The notes beneath the pieces are model-generated. The model was given only the letters and a program-made list of their open reading frames with translations. It was not told where the DNA came from and did no database searches. Positions 12,074-24,100 of a stretch of DNA of 64,000 nt are shown here, piece by piece. The stretch is from contig NC_134568.1 of NCBI RefSeq assembly GCF_050947875.1, forward strand, positions 195,939,853 through 196,003,852, in the 5' to 3' direction. The translations under genes and the position numbers were made by a program. Origin of the DNA: Dermacentor variabilis. Lineage: Eukaryota; Arthropoda; Arachnida; Ixodida; Ixodidae. The number at the start of each line of letters is the position of its first letter. The first letter of the stretch is position 1.

Positions 12074-13053
12074 GGCGCTATAACGTAAAGCTATTCCAAA
12101 CTTCTATTCCGATTCTGCAATCAGCCCTCCGCAATTGGTCAAAAAGTTTTTGGGGCCACCCCAACTTTGCCTGTCAGTCACGCAACCTCACGCAAACTGC
12201 GATAGCTCTCCATCCGATACGACGTGTACAGTCTGATTATGCATGAGTGGATTGAATAAAAGAAAAATAGTTATTTCTCATTCGACGCTTTTTCGCCATT
12301 AGCCCTCAGCTATTGATCAAAAGTTTTCGGGCTGCACCCACTTCACCTGCCTGTCACGCGACGGCACAAAACCGCGAGAACTCACCGCATCAAAGTGACA
12401 TGTTCGCGTTAAAGATGCACTAATATGCCGAACAAGACTAAATTTTTCTCTGAATAGCCGCAGGCTGCCCCATTCCATAAGGAATAAAAGATGCCTGTTG
12501 CCGATCACTCAGGCACTGGCTACATGCACCTGCCGGAGAGCATGGGCTTATTTGCATACAATAAATTTTTTTGCGCAGCCGTGTAACATATTCAAGCACT
12601 TTTGGCACGTTTACTACCTCGCTCAGCCAAGTTTTTTTTGTTGAGGATCCCTTTTAGCGGCGCTCTTAACCTTCCGTTGCATCCCGCCGCAATTTTCGAC
12701 CAGCCACCGCAAGCTAAGTAAGGGAAAACGGACCAATCGCAGACTCCGGCACCACCCTCTTCATCCGGTTATCGATTTTCCGTGCACTGGCTCGGCCCCA
12801 TCAAATCCCTCTCGACTTGAGCTTGCTCCTCGCCTCTTACCAGCCATTTAGATAAGACAAGCCGCTCAGTGTACGTAATGTTATTCGTTTTTAAAGTAAG
12901 TGAAAGTGACCTCCTATAAACGAGGAGTGCGTTTGATTGGTCTGTTTAGACAACCCTGCGGGTCACCGCCCGATGCTTTCGTCAGCGGTTACGCAAATCC
13001 GACGTCAGGAGATTGGAATAAAAAAAATTGGAATAGTTTTACGTTATAGGGCC
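12074..13053. mobile_element. MITE with GGCGCTATAACGTAAA terminal inverted repeats
   Basis: The left end reads GGCGCTATAACGTAAAGCTA. The right end in reverse complement reads GGCCCTATAACGTAAAACTA. The similarity continues through a further run containing TATTCC words on both sides. The element is about 980 bp with no transposase frame. Flanks are CTAGG and TTAGG, so a short target duplication is possible but not clean. The superfamily is unknown. Confidence 0.6.
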
Positions 13054-13303
13054 TTAGGAGTGGGAATGGTCCAACCCTCACCATTCCAAGGAGTTAAAGG
13101 GAATGTAATTGCAGGGAAATGCCATTCTCCGGAATGAAGTGGGAATGGAAGGGGGGGCACCACGCCGGGGGCTGCTCGCATGACTATTTTGACTAGCGTT
13201 ATGATTTCCGACTAGTGTCTGTAAATAGCGCTGAAACTATTGAACATGTTCAACTATAATGTCAGTGTCCGTATAGATATAAAAAGACTCTAGTGTCCAT
13301 ATA

Positions 13304-13928
13304 CAGGGTGATTAGTTTTAACTTTTATGGAATCTTTAAAGATCGCCTGTGGCAGGTAGCATAATTTTTCTAATTGAGCTGGAATATTCGAAGATGCAGA
13401 CTGTACTAGCATTAGAAATCGGAACACACATTTAACTAATTAATTTTAGTTCATTATTTTACGGCACATATTGTAATTTACTACTTGTAGCCTGTGGATT
13501 GCAAGACGTACCCACATGAAATTAATTTCCAGGATGACACCAGTTTCCAGTTATTTCCCAGAGTGCGGGACGCAATGTGTTACAGTTACATGTTGTGACA
13601 GTTACTTATGTGCTTCAATGCATAAAAGAACATTTTATTTAAAAAAGGAAGTGGAACAACAGTGCATTTTTACTGCGAGTTTTTGATGGCGCATATCTCC
13701 AAATTGGTGTCTTCTGTAATTTTACTTCAAATGCATCCACCTCGCCAACTCCCTGGCTACAATTTGTAAATTGCAATATGTAACGTAACCAATTAGAAGA
13801 ATGTGTGTTTAGATTTCTCGTGCAAGTAATGTCGGCTTCTCTGAATAATCCAGCTCAAGTACTTGAATTATGCTATCTGCAACAGGCGATTTTTAAAAAT
13901 TCTATAAAACTTGAAGATGATCACTCTG
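13304..13928. mobile_element. mariner-type MITE with long terminal inverted repeats
   Basis: The left end is TATACAGGGTGATTAG. The right end in reverse complement is TCTGCAGAGTGATCA. Roughly 90 bp inward the two arms keep matching (CGCCTGTGGCAGGTAGCATA against CGCCTGTTGCAGATAGCATA, then GAGCTGGA). TA is present at the left flank. There is no transposase frame, so it is a non-autonomous element. A relative starts at 46896. Confidence 0.65.
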
Positions 13929-15009
13929 CAGATATGAGAGGACTCTTACTTACTCTGTCGAAAGCTTTGACGTATAAAAATGTATGAAAAGGGAATCAAC
14001 TTGCCGTGGAAAAAAATAGTAAAAGACAGCTGGAGTCGCATATAGTTAGTAGAAGGAAAACTAGCTCTGCGTATCCTTAAATACCTTCTCACGCCACTGT
14101 GTAATTGTGACTGCATCCATGTTGGTCTAACTCGTGTCCGGATCATTCCCAATGGTAAATTGCTGACCAAATTGCAGGTAGTTGCCATGGAATAATAAGA
14201 CAAATAGTGTGTTTTAGATCACGTGCCCTCAAACAGCATGCTGGCACAGCGGAAGATGTGCAACAGCAATGGCCGGGTGACCGCGGCGAGCAGATTAAGT
14301 CAATGAAACAATGCTCTCTTGTATTGTGCCTGCTTTTGCGGCTGCAAATTCTATTATACGTGCAGATATTTAGCAATGACTGAGTCAGTACTCGTAAAGT
14401 GCCAAAGTACTCAAATCTCTTCCACATAATACTGTAAAACAATTGATTTTTGCATGCCCTTCGTTTACCCAAATTTCATGACCGAAAAATATCTCAAAAT
14501 TTAAGGGCATGCGAAATGTTTCGGGAGAAAATATGTACACTATGCTGAAAACTACACATTTATTTTTCCAGCAAGTTATATCGGATCTACCTGGCACATT
14601 CAATTTACTTGGCTTTGCAAGCTTGCACAGTGCCAGAATTAAGATTGTATGCAGACACACTAATTGATTTTGCTCCGGTAAGCCGGTGCATCCTTCTGAA
14701 GAGAAGTGACGCATGGAAAGCCCCCACATGAACACGTGTGGTCCAAGTGCTACGTAGAAGGCTGAACAGGCTGCAGTGTTCTGAACAGGCAGTAGTAGAA
14801 ACAAAAAACAATGGAGTTTTTCAGCCCATTTAGTTCGTATGGCACAAGGACAACATTGCGAAGCCGCCGAAATATGCCCAAAGTTCCCACTTTGCCAACA
14901 GTTAGGGCCATGAAATTATAGGTTCTTGCGTTATGTTTTACACTATACAGAATGCTGTATCTAAAATTGTTAGTGGGAACAGCAATGTATTTCATGACAC
15001 ATGTTCAGT
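13929..15009. other. non-coding stretch, no gene recognised
   Basis: Several overlapping frames on minus (14143-14811) have cysteine-rich translations without a recognisable domain or splice structure. I treat them as chance. Confidence 0.35.
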
Positions 15010-18000
15010 TTCAGTTTATGGTTCATTCAAGATACATAGTTGGCTGTAAGTTGTATACGGGCGAGGGTCCCAAAATCAAATGACTGCAGCGGGACCCTCG
15101 GTTAACAAGAATATTGGTACAAAATAATTAATTGATACAGCAGTGTAAAATTATGCAGTCGACAAGTAAATAAGTGAACGAAGTAGTGAAAAAGAATACA
15201 TTTGATTCTTATCCAAGGAGTCATTCTTGTAAAATAAAGAATGCTGCACATTATCAATCTAAATTCCATAAATCTATTTAACAAGTGAAGTACACACTTT
15301 ATATGCAAAGTAAATTAATCAGTACAATTAGTTATACACAATGAAATTTTAAGTCCATATTTGATTGCATGAAAAGTGTTGATGATTTAAGGGCATGGGG
15401 TAAGTCATTCCACAATATAATCGCTGAGAAGGAGGCAGTCATGTTGCAATAGTTCGTGTTGCATTTAGCTGACTAGCTGAATAGAAAGTTGTGATTATGA
15501 GCAAACCTAGTGCTATTGGTATTTGTGAGCAACCTAGGGTCTATTAACTGGCACGTGAGCTGTTAAGTAATTTAAATAGAATGACAAGTAAATAAAATTT
15601 AAACAGGCCGGATATAGGAAGAATGAAGTTAGCCTGGAAGAGCGGAGAAGCATTAGAGTAAAAAAAACGTGATAATAATGCGAATGGCCTGGTTATGAAT
15701 GTGCTGTATGGACGAAAGGTGACACTTATATGTATTTCCCCATGACGTAATGCCATATGTGATGTGACTATGTAGGAAGGCAAAGCTTAAAGACAGTCAG
15801 GCGTGAACAGAAAAAAATTGGAGATTTATTGAGAGCTATTTTACCAAAAGCAGTACCAAACTGAGTTTTAAGTGCATTCAAATTTAGGTTGTTTAAAGAA
15901 CACCATTGAATAACTTTGGTCAATTCGTTGTTCAGCTTAGCGATTAGCGTTGTTAACAATTTGTGACATGGAAATGGTGGTATCATCAACGCAATGTACA
16001 ACTTTATGAAGGTTATTGCAATCAGGTAAATCATTAATGTAGATACAAAACAATAAAGGTCGAGGTATTGAGCCCTGTGGAACCCCTTGATTAATGACCT
16101 TAACATTTGAGTAAGTGCCACCTATTCAGACTAATTGTTCGCGATCAAGTACTATTTAAAAAAAGTTAAAGGTGGACCAGTTGTACCCAATGATTCTAGT
16201 TTAGTAAGTAAAATATTATGATTAACGGTGTCAAAGGCTTTAGTAAAATCAAGAAATACAGAACCGACGAAATCGCCATTGTCGATGGAAAACGAAGAAA
16301 TCGGTTAATGATAATAAAGCTAAATTGGTTGAGCTACCTGCATGGAAACCGAATTTGCAAGGCTTTAGCAACTTAAATTTGTCACGGTACTTGTTAATAC
16401 ATTTAGGAAATAATCTTTCAATAATTTTGCTCATTGAAGACAGAAAGACAGAATAGAGATAGGGCAATGGTTTAGGACCTTTGTAATATCTTTTTATGCA
16501 CCGGTATTAACTTGGCCTAGCTTCTTAAGTGAGCTGGAAGAGGTACCACATTTAAGAAGCAGATTAATTATATTGCTTAATAATTCCACAATATATAAAG
16601 CTGCGAGCTTTAAGTGATAAGCAGAAATATTATCTAGCCCAATGCTAGAGTTTTTTAAAATTTAGGATTGTAGAACACACTTTATCAGGGGTGACAGGAA
16701 ACAGAAAAAAAAAAATGGTTACAATATGTAAGAGGATATGATGAAGCTACAGGCCTATTATTCTATATGTCACAGAAGTAATCACTAAACGAGTTAGCAA
16801 TGCCGGATGCCTCAGTGTAGCTAGGTTTGTTGTTTATAATTTATTTTATCAATTATTCTACTTACATGTGGTCTATTCAAAAAGTAATTGAAAAGTTACC
16901 ATTTTTGGGGGGTTATTTTTTGTCATAATTTTTTCATACTTTCTTTTTCATAATGAAGTTCTAATTTTTTTAGACGATTATTCAACCAATTACTATATTT
17001 TTGATACCTAAACTTTAGACCCACATTGAATGGCTGTTTTTTAGTTTTCCTATATAGATTATCTTTCTTTCGCATGCTAGTTAACAAAGCTTTTGTTAAC
17101 CAGGGACTATGGGGAATTTTAAATATTTTCCTACATTTGACAGTCTTAGTGTCTGCATACACTGCTTTAAGAAACAAGGAGCAGAAATTCTCTAGTGTTT
17201 TTTTTTTCAGAATCACGCAAGTTGCCGATGGGAGTACAGTCAGTGCCATGAATTGTATTTAAGCTAGAAGTAAAACGGCACGTGTTATAGCGAGGTGTTT
17301 TGCAGCGACAGTTACAAATACGGGAAGATGATCAGTGATAAGCGCATCAATGAGTCCTGCTCGTGGCATTGGTGGGATGTTGCTTAAAGCGTGGCCAAGA
17401 AGAGTACCGTTTCCATTGGGTGAAAATCGCATAGGGAATGAAATTATTAACTTAAGCCTAAAATCAAGGTAGCAATCACTGTATGCCATTGTGCTGTTGT
17501 TATATGTGTCCAATAAGTTAATACTGGTGTTACCAACCAGTACAACTTTCTCGTTTTCGGCAGAGATTATGTTGAGTACTGCAGCAAGATTACGTAGAAA
17601 ATCCGGGATAGATGAAGATGCGGAACGGTAAATGCATGCAATGATCAAATTATTAAGATTGCAGCAGAAGCTTGATGTGGGCGAGTTGGTTTTGCATACT
17701 TGATGAAAAGAGCGCTACGAAGACGCGGGCTAAAAGAACAAGAGGTACGACGGAAAAGGCGCCTTGTCCGTCGTTTATGTTGTTCTTCTGGTCCGCGTCT
17801 TCGTAGCGCTCTTTTCATCAAGTATTAAGATTGCAGGATGGGGAAACGTTAGCCTCAATCCACACGGATTCACAGTTCAAAACATTTAAAGACAAGTCAA
17901 ACCTGTGCTTGTGCTTAATTTCAGACGATGTAAATATAGCCGAGCCGCCGTAGCAACCGGAATGACAATGGCAATATTCTCAATTGTACGAGCGAAAACC

Positions 18001-18185
18001 ATACCAACCATGTTTCAGTAACACACAGAAGTGAAAAAGAAAGACAGAGCGATTCAGAGAAGCCAGCAATGCTATCATGGTTTCTGCACAAACTACGCGC
18101 ATTTATGTGCAGTAAAGAACAGGCAGAATTAGAGAGCAACGATTTTGTTACCACAGGTGAAAGCAGTACCACGCTGATATAAAAC
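15010..18185 (-). pseudogene. CR1-like LINE (endonuclease + RT), decayed
   Basis: Read on minus, the endonuclease begins near 18160 (SLLHINARSLCRNHDSI, then LLCVTETWL) and continues at 17648-17259 (IIACIYRS, VLVGNTSINLL, ending LITDHLPVFV). The linker is at 17249-16923 and the RT start at 16467-16249 (KIIERLFPKCINKY, FGFHAGSST). The RT core near 16120-15900 reads VPQGS.P.LLFCIYIND. The 3' UTR ends near 15010. Catalytic features are damaged (GDTSIN-like D to N, a CVDDT-like site with stops) and there are many frameshifts. It is interrupted by a hairpin element (17665-17822), and its 5' side is cut by the composite Penelope element, whose 9-bp duplication is at 18186-18194. Confidence 0.75.
17665..17822 (-). 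mobile_element. hairpin-headed retroposon H1 (Penelope-related family)
   Basis: It is flanked by a perfect 14-bp direct repeat, TATTAAGATTGCAG, at 17651-17664 and 17823-17836. Inside, 17696-17825 is a near-perfect inverted repeat with arms of about 64 bp, centred on GGCGCC at 17759-17764. Arms begin ATACTTGATGAAAAGAGCGC. On minus the hairpin is followed by a single-copy tail of about 35 bp with core ACCAACTCGCCCA, ending CTTCTG at the duplication. The 14-bp duplication indicates target-primed insertion. It has no ORF. Relatives are at 24499, 30944 and 58774. Confidence 0.85.
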
Positions 18186-18568
18186 AGAATATGATACTGA
18201 AGTACTAAAGCGCCGAACAGACGACACAAGAAGAGACACGGACCAGCGCTTACTAACAACTGATGCTTTATTGTCAGAAACGCACAATATATACGAAAAT
18301 CTGGCAGCGCAACTCACACGTTGTCGAAAATCCCATGGTAACCAGGCAAAAGGCGATAAAACGATTGTAAAAGATGACAAACCTCGAATGAAAGATGACG
18401 TTCGCGACAATGACACGTGGTGTATAGGGCCAAAGGGCCATAAATGATAATGGTTACGCGATACACAAAACACAGCTGTAAGGGAGTACCCCCTTGAAAA
18501 CTAAAAGATAAAGATTTTTCACCAAGCGCAGGCGGCACACCAACTTGCAAAGTTCTAATTAAGTGCTT

Positions 18569-18955
18569 CTAAAAAGGACATTTCACTTTTATACAGTATT
18601 TTTGACGGTTCGCTGACGCATTCCAGGCCCTTTTAATGTGCAAGGCTTCCTTCAGCTCACGGGCAACGCTGTCTCGACTTCTGTCCAGAACAATGGTATC
18701 GCTTAGGCGAGGCTTGCACCCGCACTCTTTGCAATGGATGGCCATATTGGAACCAGTTCCTTTTTCCTGTGAGCGTTCATGTTCTTTTAGCCTTTCATTT
18801 AAACATCGCCCCGTTTGTCCCATGTAAACCTTTTTGCATGAGTGGAATTTTATAAACCGCCCCTTCCTTGCAACTGACAAATGGATCGGTATGCTGGGTT
18901 CCGCAGGTCGCGCGTTCTGTTTTTTGGTTGTTAACGCGAGCGCACAATGTAGCAA
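18569..18955 (-). pseudogene. GIY-YIG endonuclease domain of the Penelope-like element
   Basis: The frame encodes the C-terminal nuclease of a PLE: KKVYMGQTGRCLNERLKEH at about residues 41-59 is the YIG half of GIY-YIG with the conserved arginine. It is followed by a conserved Cys/His block, AIHCKECGCKP, and RELKEALHIKRAWN near the C-terminus. In known Penelope elements this nuclease makes the target nick. The first (GIY) strand is not clearly readable, and the isoleucine of YIG is methionine here. The truncated tandem copy at 26361-26998 keeps IGQTGRC. The PLE 3' UTR follows, with AATAAA on minus near 18270 and then the terminus at 18195. Confidence 0.85.
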
Positions 18956-19389
18956 GTTTTGAGGGGCTGAGAAAACAACCGGGACTTTGAATTTACTCGC
19001 GACCTTTTTCAGGTTGTGAACTACACGGTGAGAGTATGGTCTGACTACCGGTCTTAATCTCCTGGTTTGTTCTTGCGAGTTTTCTTCTTCCTTTACCTTT
19101 TATCTTCTGGAGCAGGGACTCTACTACTGAATTTAAAACTGTCTGTGGAAACCCCGCCTCTTTTAGCCTTTCAATCTACAGTTCGAAGCTGCTTCGTATG
19201 CCATGCTTACATGATTTCCTGGCAGCCGATTCCAGTGCCGCTGTGGCTATCGCTCTTTTTGCGGTCTTAGAGTGGGCTGACTGATAAGACAAGAGCTCTT
19301 TTTGCACTTGGGGATGGCACTTCCAGTGCACTACTGCTCCCAGGTTGAGTTCGAGGTATAAAAACTAACTTATTGTTTTTGGTAGCTCA

Positions 19390-19888
19390 GAGGTGTATTC
19401 CAAACCAGGGCTATATATTCTAAAAACCTCTAGCATCTCTGACAGTTTTTTGATGGTCTGATGGATCCTGTCTGTTTAACACAACTAGGAAATCATCTAC
19501 GAATCGAAATACTTTCAAAACCTTTTTGTGAAGCATGCTGTTCAAAATGCTATCAACGGCCAGAGAAAAATATTGCTTAAGATAGGGGCTACACAGGACC
19601 CTATACAGATGCCCTTCTTCTTAACATAAACCCTATCTTCAAGCTGAACTAGCGTTGAACTAAGATATAACTCCAAAAGCCTAATGAAATTTTCAACTGA
19701 CATTCCCACAGAATTCTGAAACGGAACAGTGCCTTTCTTTTTAATACATGCCTGGACAGCTAAATACAGCTCCTTGTGTGGGATAGAATAGAAAAGATCC
19801 TTAACATCGACCGAGGAAAAATTACCTACGGTACCTCAGGACTGTAAAAATCCTACCACATCATAAGAGTTTTTTGTTTCGAAAGGAT
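19390..19888 (-). pseudogene. Penelope-type reverse transcriptase core
   Basis: Translating minus downstream of the RTE insertion gives FSSVDVKDLFYSIPHKELY, KKKGICIGSCVAPILSNIFL and FRFVDDFLVVL. The first holds the first catalytic Asp of motif A. The last is the motif C Asp pair in the F-V-D-D form usual for Penelope. A frame break lies between the GSCVAP block and the VDD block, and a stop precedes the first block. PLE RTs are related to telomerase and work with the GIY-YIG domain encoded downstream. The N-terminal half of the same protein continues on the far side of the RTE insertion at 22758. Confidence 0.8.
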
Positions 19889-20603
19889 CTTCTATATCCA
19901 TCAACATCATCAGCCTGGCTACGCCCACTGCAGGGCAAAGGCCTCTCCCATACTTCTCCAGCTACCCCGGTCATGTGCTAATTGTGGTCATGTTGTCCCT
20001 GCAAACTTCCTAATCTCATCCGCCCACCTAACTTTCTGCCGCCCCCTGCTACGCTTCCCTTCTCTTGGAATCCAGTCCGTAACCTTTAATGACCATCGGT
20101 TATCTTCCCTCCTCATTAGATGTCCTGCCCATGCCCCCCCCCCCCATTTCTTTTTCATGATTTCACCTAAGATGCCATTAACTCGCGTTTGTTCCCTCAC
20201 CCAATCTGCTCTTTTCTTATCTCTTAACGTTGCACCCATGGTTCTTCTTTCCATTGCTCGTTGCGTCGTCCTCAATTTAAGTAGAACCTTTTTCGTAAGC
20301 CTCCAGGTTTCTACCCCGTAGGTGAGTACTGGTAAGACACAGCTGTTATACACTGTTCTTTTAAAGGATTATGGCAACCTGCTGTTCAATGATCTGAGAA
20401 TGCCTGCCAAACGCACCCCAGCCCATTCTTATTCTTCTGATTATTTCAGTCTAATGATCCGGATCCGTGGTCACTACCTGCCCTAAGTAGATGTATTCCC
20501 TTACCACTTCCAGTGCCTCGCTACCTATCGTAAACTGCTGTTCTCTTCTGAGACTATTAAACATTACTTTAGTTTTCTGCAGATTAATTTTTAGACCCAC
20601 CCT

Positions 20604-21905
20604 TCAGCTTTGCCTATCCAGGTCAGTGAGCATGCATTGCAATTGGTCCGCTGAGTTACTAAGCAAGGCAATACCATCAGCGAATCGCAAGTTACTAAGG
20701 TATTCTCCATTATCTCTTATCCCCAATTCTTCCCAATCCAGGTCTCTGAATACCTGCTGTAAACACGCTGTGAATAGCATTAGAGAGATCGTATCTCCCT
20801 GCCTTACGCCCTGCTTTATTGGGATTTTGATGCTTTCTTTATGGAGGACTACGGTGGCTGTGGAGCCGCTATAGATATCTTTCAGTATTTTTACATACGG
20901 CTCATATACGCCCTGATTCCGTAATGCCTGCATGACTGCTGAGGTTTCGAATGAATCAAACGCTTTCTCGTAATCAATGACAGCTATATATAAGGGTTGG
21001 CTATATTCCGCACATTTCTCTATCACCTGATTGATAGTGTTAATATGGTCTATTGTTGAGTAGCCTTTACGAAATCCTGCCTGGTCCTTTGGTTGACAGA
21101 AGTCTAAGGTGTTCCTGATTCTATTTGCGATTACATTAGTAAATACTTTGTAGGCGACGGACAGTAAGGTGATCTGTCTATAGTTTTTCAAGTCTTTGGC
21201 GTCCCCTTTCTTATGGATTAAGATTATGTTGGCGTTCTTCCAAGATCCCGGTACGCTCGAGGTCATGAGGCATTGCGTATACAGGGTGGCCAGTTTTTCT
21301 AGAACAATCTGCCCACCATCTTTCAACAAATCTACTGTTACCTGGTCCTCCCCAGCTGTCTTCACCCTTTGCATAGCTCCCAAGGCTTTCTTTACTTCTT
21401 CCGGCGTTGCTTGTGGAATGTCAAATTCCTCTAGACTGTTCCCTCTTCCATTATCGTCGTGGGTGCCACTGGTACTGTATAAATCTCTATTGAACTCCTC
21501 AGCCACTTGAACTATCTCATCCATATTAGTAATGATATTGCCGGCTTTGTCTCTTAACGCATACATCTGATTCGTGCCTATTCCTAGTTTCTTCACTGCT
21601 TTTAGGCTTCCTCCGTTCCTGAGAGCATGTTCAATTCTTTCCATATTATACTTCCTTATGTCAGCTGTCTTACGCTTGTTGATTAACTTGGAATGTTCTT
21701 CCAGTTCTATTCTAGCTGTAGGGTTACAGGCTTTCATACATTGGCGTTTCTTAATCAGATCTTTCGTCTCCTGCGACAGCTTACTGGTATCCAGTCTAAC
21801 GGAGTTACCACCGACTTCTATTGCACACTCATTAATGATGCCCATAAGGTTGTTGTTCATTGCTTCAGCACTAAGGTCCTCTTCCTGAGTTAAAGCCGAA
21901 TACAT
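20604..21905 (-). pseudogene. RTE reverse transcriptase, catalytic site mutated
   Basis: This 433-residue frame contains the RTE-type RT. The entry block is WKNANIILIHKKGDAKDLKN at about residue 222. QAGFRKGYSTIDHI and VIDYEKAFDSF (motif A Asp present) follow. Then come IKQGVRQGDTISLMLF and LRFADGIALLS near residues 406-416. The normal F-A-D-D box reads F-A-D-G, so the second catalytic Asp is lost. The frame is separated from the endonuclease by a stop plus a one-base shift around 21920-21955. It ends at a stop at 20604, after which the C-terminal domain continues in other frames (20353-19988: VLPVLTYGVETW, EDNRWSLKVTDW). The insertion is therefore dead. Confidence 0.9.
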
Positions 21906-21954
21906 GTTCTGTAGCTTGATCCGGAATTCCTCTATTTTCCCCTCTTACCGCTAA

Positions 21955-22748
21955 CTAATTGATCGGCTTCTTGTGTACCAGTTTCTTCCGTTCCCTCGTC
22001 AAGTCTAGGCTAATTCGAGTTCTTACCATTCTATGGTCACTGCAGCGCACCTTGCCGAGCACGTCCACATCTTGTATGATGCCAGGGTTAGCGCAGAGTA
22101 TGAAGTCTATTTCATTTCTAGTCTCGCCATTCGGGCTTCTCCACGTCCGCTTTCGGCTATCCCGCTTGCGGAAGAAAGTATTCATTATCCGCATATTATT
22201 CTGTTCTACAAACTCTACTAATAACTCTCCCCTGCTATTCCGAGACCCTATGTCATATTCCCCCACTGACTTGTATCCAGCCTGCTTCTTGCCTACCCTA
22301 GCATTGAAGTTGCCCATCAGTACAGTGTATTTTGTTTCGACTTTACCCATCGCCGATTCCACGTCTTCATAGAATCTTTCGACTACTTGGTCATCATGAC
22401 TGGATGTAGGGGCGTATACCTGTACGACCTTCAATGTGTACGTCTTATTAAGTTTCACAACTAGACCTGCCACCCTCTCGTTAATGCTATAGAGTTCCTG
22501 TATGTTACCAGCTATATCCTTATTAATCAGGAATCCGACTCGTAGTTCTCGTCTCTCCGCTAAGCCCCGGTAGCACAGGACGTGCCCGCTTTTTAGCACT
22601 GTATATGCTTCTTTTGTCCTCCTAACCTCACTGAGCCCTATTATATCCCATTTACTGCCCGCTAATTCCTCCAATAGCACTTCTAGACTCGCCTCACTAG
22701 ATAACGTTTTAGCGTTAAACGTTGCCAGGTGCAGATTCGAATGGCGGC
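21955..22748 (-). pseudogene. RTE apurinic-type endonuclease domain
   Basis: The minus-strand frame gives the endonuclease/exonuclease/phosphatase fold of RTE LINEs: LATFNAKTLSSEASL, WDIIGLSEVRR (metal-binding Glu), VQVYAPTSSHDDQVVERFYE, VLMGNFNARVG, EIDFILC and the terminal CSDHRMVRTRISL with the catalytic Asp-His pair. The usual GDFNA box reads GNFNA, so a catalytic Asp is Asn. The open frame extends upstream to an ATG at 22824, but residues encoded by 22824-22749 (SERESWRRHVSQFLLKHLSS) belong to the host Penelope RT. The longer ORF is a chimera created by the insertion. A TAG stop ends it at 21955. Confidence 0.9.
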
Positions 22749-22757
22749 CTTCTATAT

Positions 22758-23575
22758 TAAGTGAACTCAAATGCTTTAGGAGAAACTGGCTAACATGACG
22801 TCGCCAAGATTCACGTTCGCTCACGATACACTGTAACGGAACTTCTTTGTGGGTCTTGGCGGTAAAAACATGCCCAAAGTCTTATTTTTGCACTTACTTA
22901 TGGCATTTGCTATCTTTCCTAGTTCCAGTTACTTGCAGAGGGACACAGCCTGAGATTTCACTCTAGCCGGCTTGAGGCTTGACGTGGCGAAATTCTTTTC
23001 CACAGCTCGGCAGGCCTTTTCCTTGTAAATTCCTTGCGGGACCACAACGAAGCCTTCTTCCTTGTCAGCCTGTAAAAACAGCAGGCCTTTGTCCTTGAAG
23101 AAGGTGACTACTCTGTTGATCCAAGACCACTCGAGGTTTTCTCTGAAACTGTTCTTGACAGAGCGTCTACTCCATCCAGTAGGCACCTTTCCTGGTCTTC
23201 AGGTGATGCCTTCCAGGCAACACGTCTATACAACACGCCTATGCATGCGCTGCGGTTCCAGGTTCGAGGCTGAACTTCGGTCTCTTCGCCAGAACGTTTT
23301 CTACTTTCTCCGTGACTTGTGCTTGTCCCAGGATTTTTACAGCACCACTGGCCTTCTTCTTCCCTGGGGCCTTGGGTGTTAACATATGTCGCGACCAGAA
23401 TTCCACTGTTTGAGCCGCAAGCTTCCTATATTGCCGGAATTTCTTCTCGGCAACCCACTCAAGATAATTGATATGACATGTAATGCGCAAATAGTCAAAA
23501 AAGAGCCGCACTTGCCTCCACAATTCCGAACGTACAATTCTACACACCCGCTTTACGTGCCCGTAGGAAGGCTGG
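22758..23575 (-). pseudogene. Penelope-like element N-terminal coding region (middle segment)
   Basis: Minus-strand frames 23547-23239 (VCRIVRSELWRQVRLFFDYL, ENVLAKRPKFSLEPGT) and 23186-22929 (KDKGLLFLQADKEEGFVVVP) are typical of the region before the RT palm in Penelope proteins. FTAKTHKEVPLQCIVSERES follows, up to the RTE insertion. At least two frameshifts are needed to join them. At 23575 the segment meets the P-like element. On the other side of that element, at 26164, the frame resumes (ISALFSTI), and the joined reading is ISALFSTIQPSYGHVKRVC. Confidence 0.75.
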
Positions 23576-23917
23576 ATGGTACCAGAGTCCTTCCATGTTT
23601 TTTCTGGTCACGAAACTGCCGCCTCAGTTTCATATAGCGCCAGCGCCCGCCGCTAGAGGCGCAACCGTGCATGAGAGGGCATGCGAACGCCGCTACCGCT
23701 GTGGTTGTGTGTGGGGCAGCCTCGGTATTCTAGCTTTCTCAACTTCCTCAACGATCGCTTTAGTTTCACGTAACTATTTTTAACATTGAATATAATTAAA
23801 TTACTGCCTGAGCGTGTCTTCTGCGATGATATGAGCGCACGGGACGAAAAAAAAAAAAAGCCGCTCATAACATGGAGCTTGCGGCGGTCTCAGACCAAAA
23901 AGAAGAAAGATCTGGAA

Positions 23918-24100
23918 TTTTAAGAGCCAGAACCGCGATACGATTATGAGGCACGCCGTAGTGGGGGACTCAGGATTAGTTTTGACCACCTGGGATCCTT
24001 TAAAATGCACCTAAATTTAAATAAACGGGTGTTTTGCATTTCGCCCCCGTCGAAGTGCGTCCGCTGTACACGGCCGGGCGGTCCCGGTCCGGATTTCTTC
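23918..24100 (-). repeat. tRNA-derived SINE body inside the P-like element
   Basis: Plus-strand CGATTATGAGGCACGCCGTAG near 23940, then TGCACCTAAATTTAAATAAACG and GCATTTCGCCCCCGTCGAAG, form the reverse complement of the body of the SINE at 61868-62100. The tRNA head is not intact. It is nested inside the P-like element and therefore younger than it. Confidence 0.75.

Larger units (their letters stand above)
19898..22748 (-). mobile_element. RTE/BovB-like LINE inserted in the Penelope element
   Basis: A 2.85-kb insertion is bounded by a 9-bp target duplication, CTTCTATAT at 19889-19897 and 22749-22757 on plus. It encodes an apurinic-type endonuclease and an RT and ends at 19898 in a GATGATG-type tail, as RTE elements do. 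The 5' edge begins within the start of the endonuclease (LATFNAKTLSS), so it is slightly 5'-truncated or has a minimal 5' UTR. Across the insertion the Penelope reading frame rejoins as HLSSLNIE / DPFETKNSYDVVGFLQS, which confirms the boundaries. Confidence 0.9.

Noticed and set aside
18240..18290. Hammerhead-ribozyme-like word (CTGATG ... GAAAC) near the Penelope terminus
   Set aside because: Penelope elements can carry hammerhead ribozymes, but here the word is on the antisense strand, the core is CTGATGC rather than CTGATGA, and no stem II/III pairing was visible.
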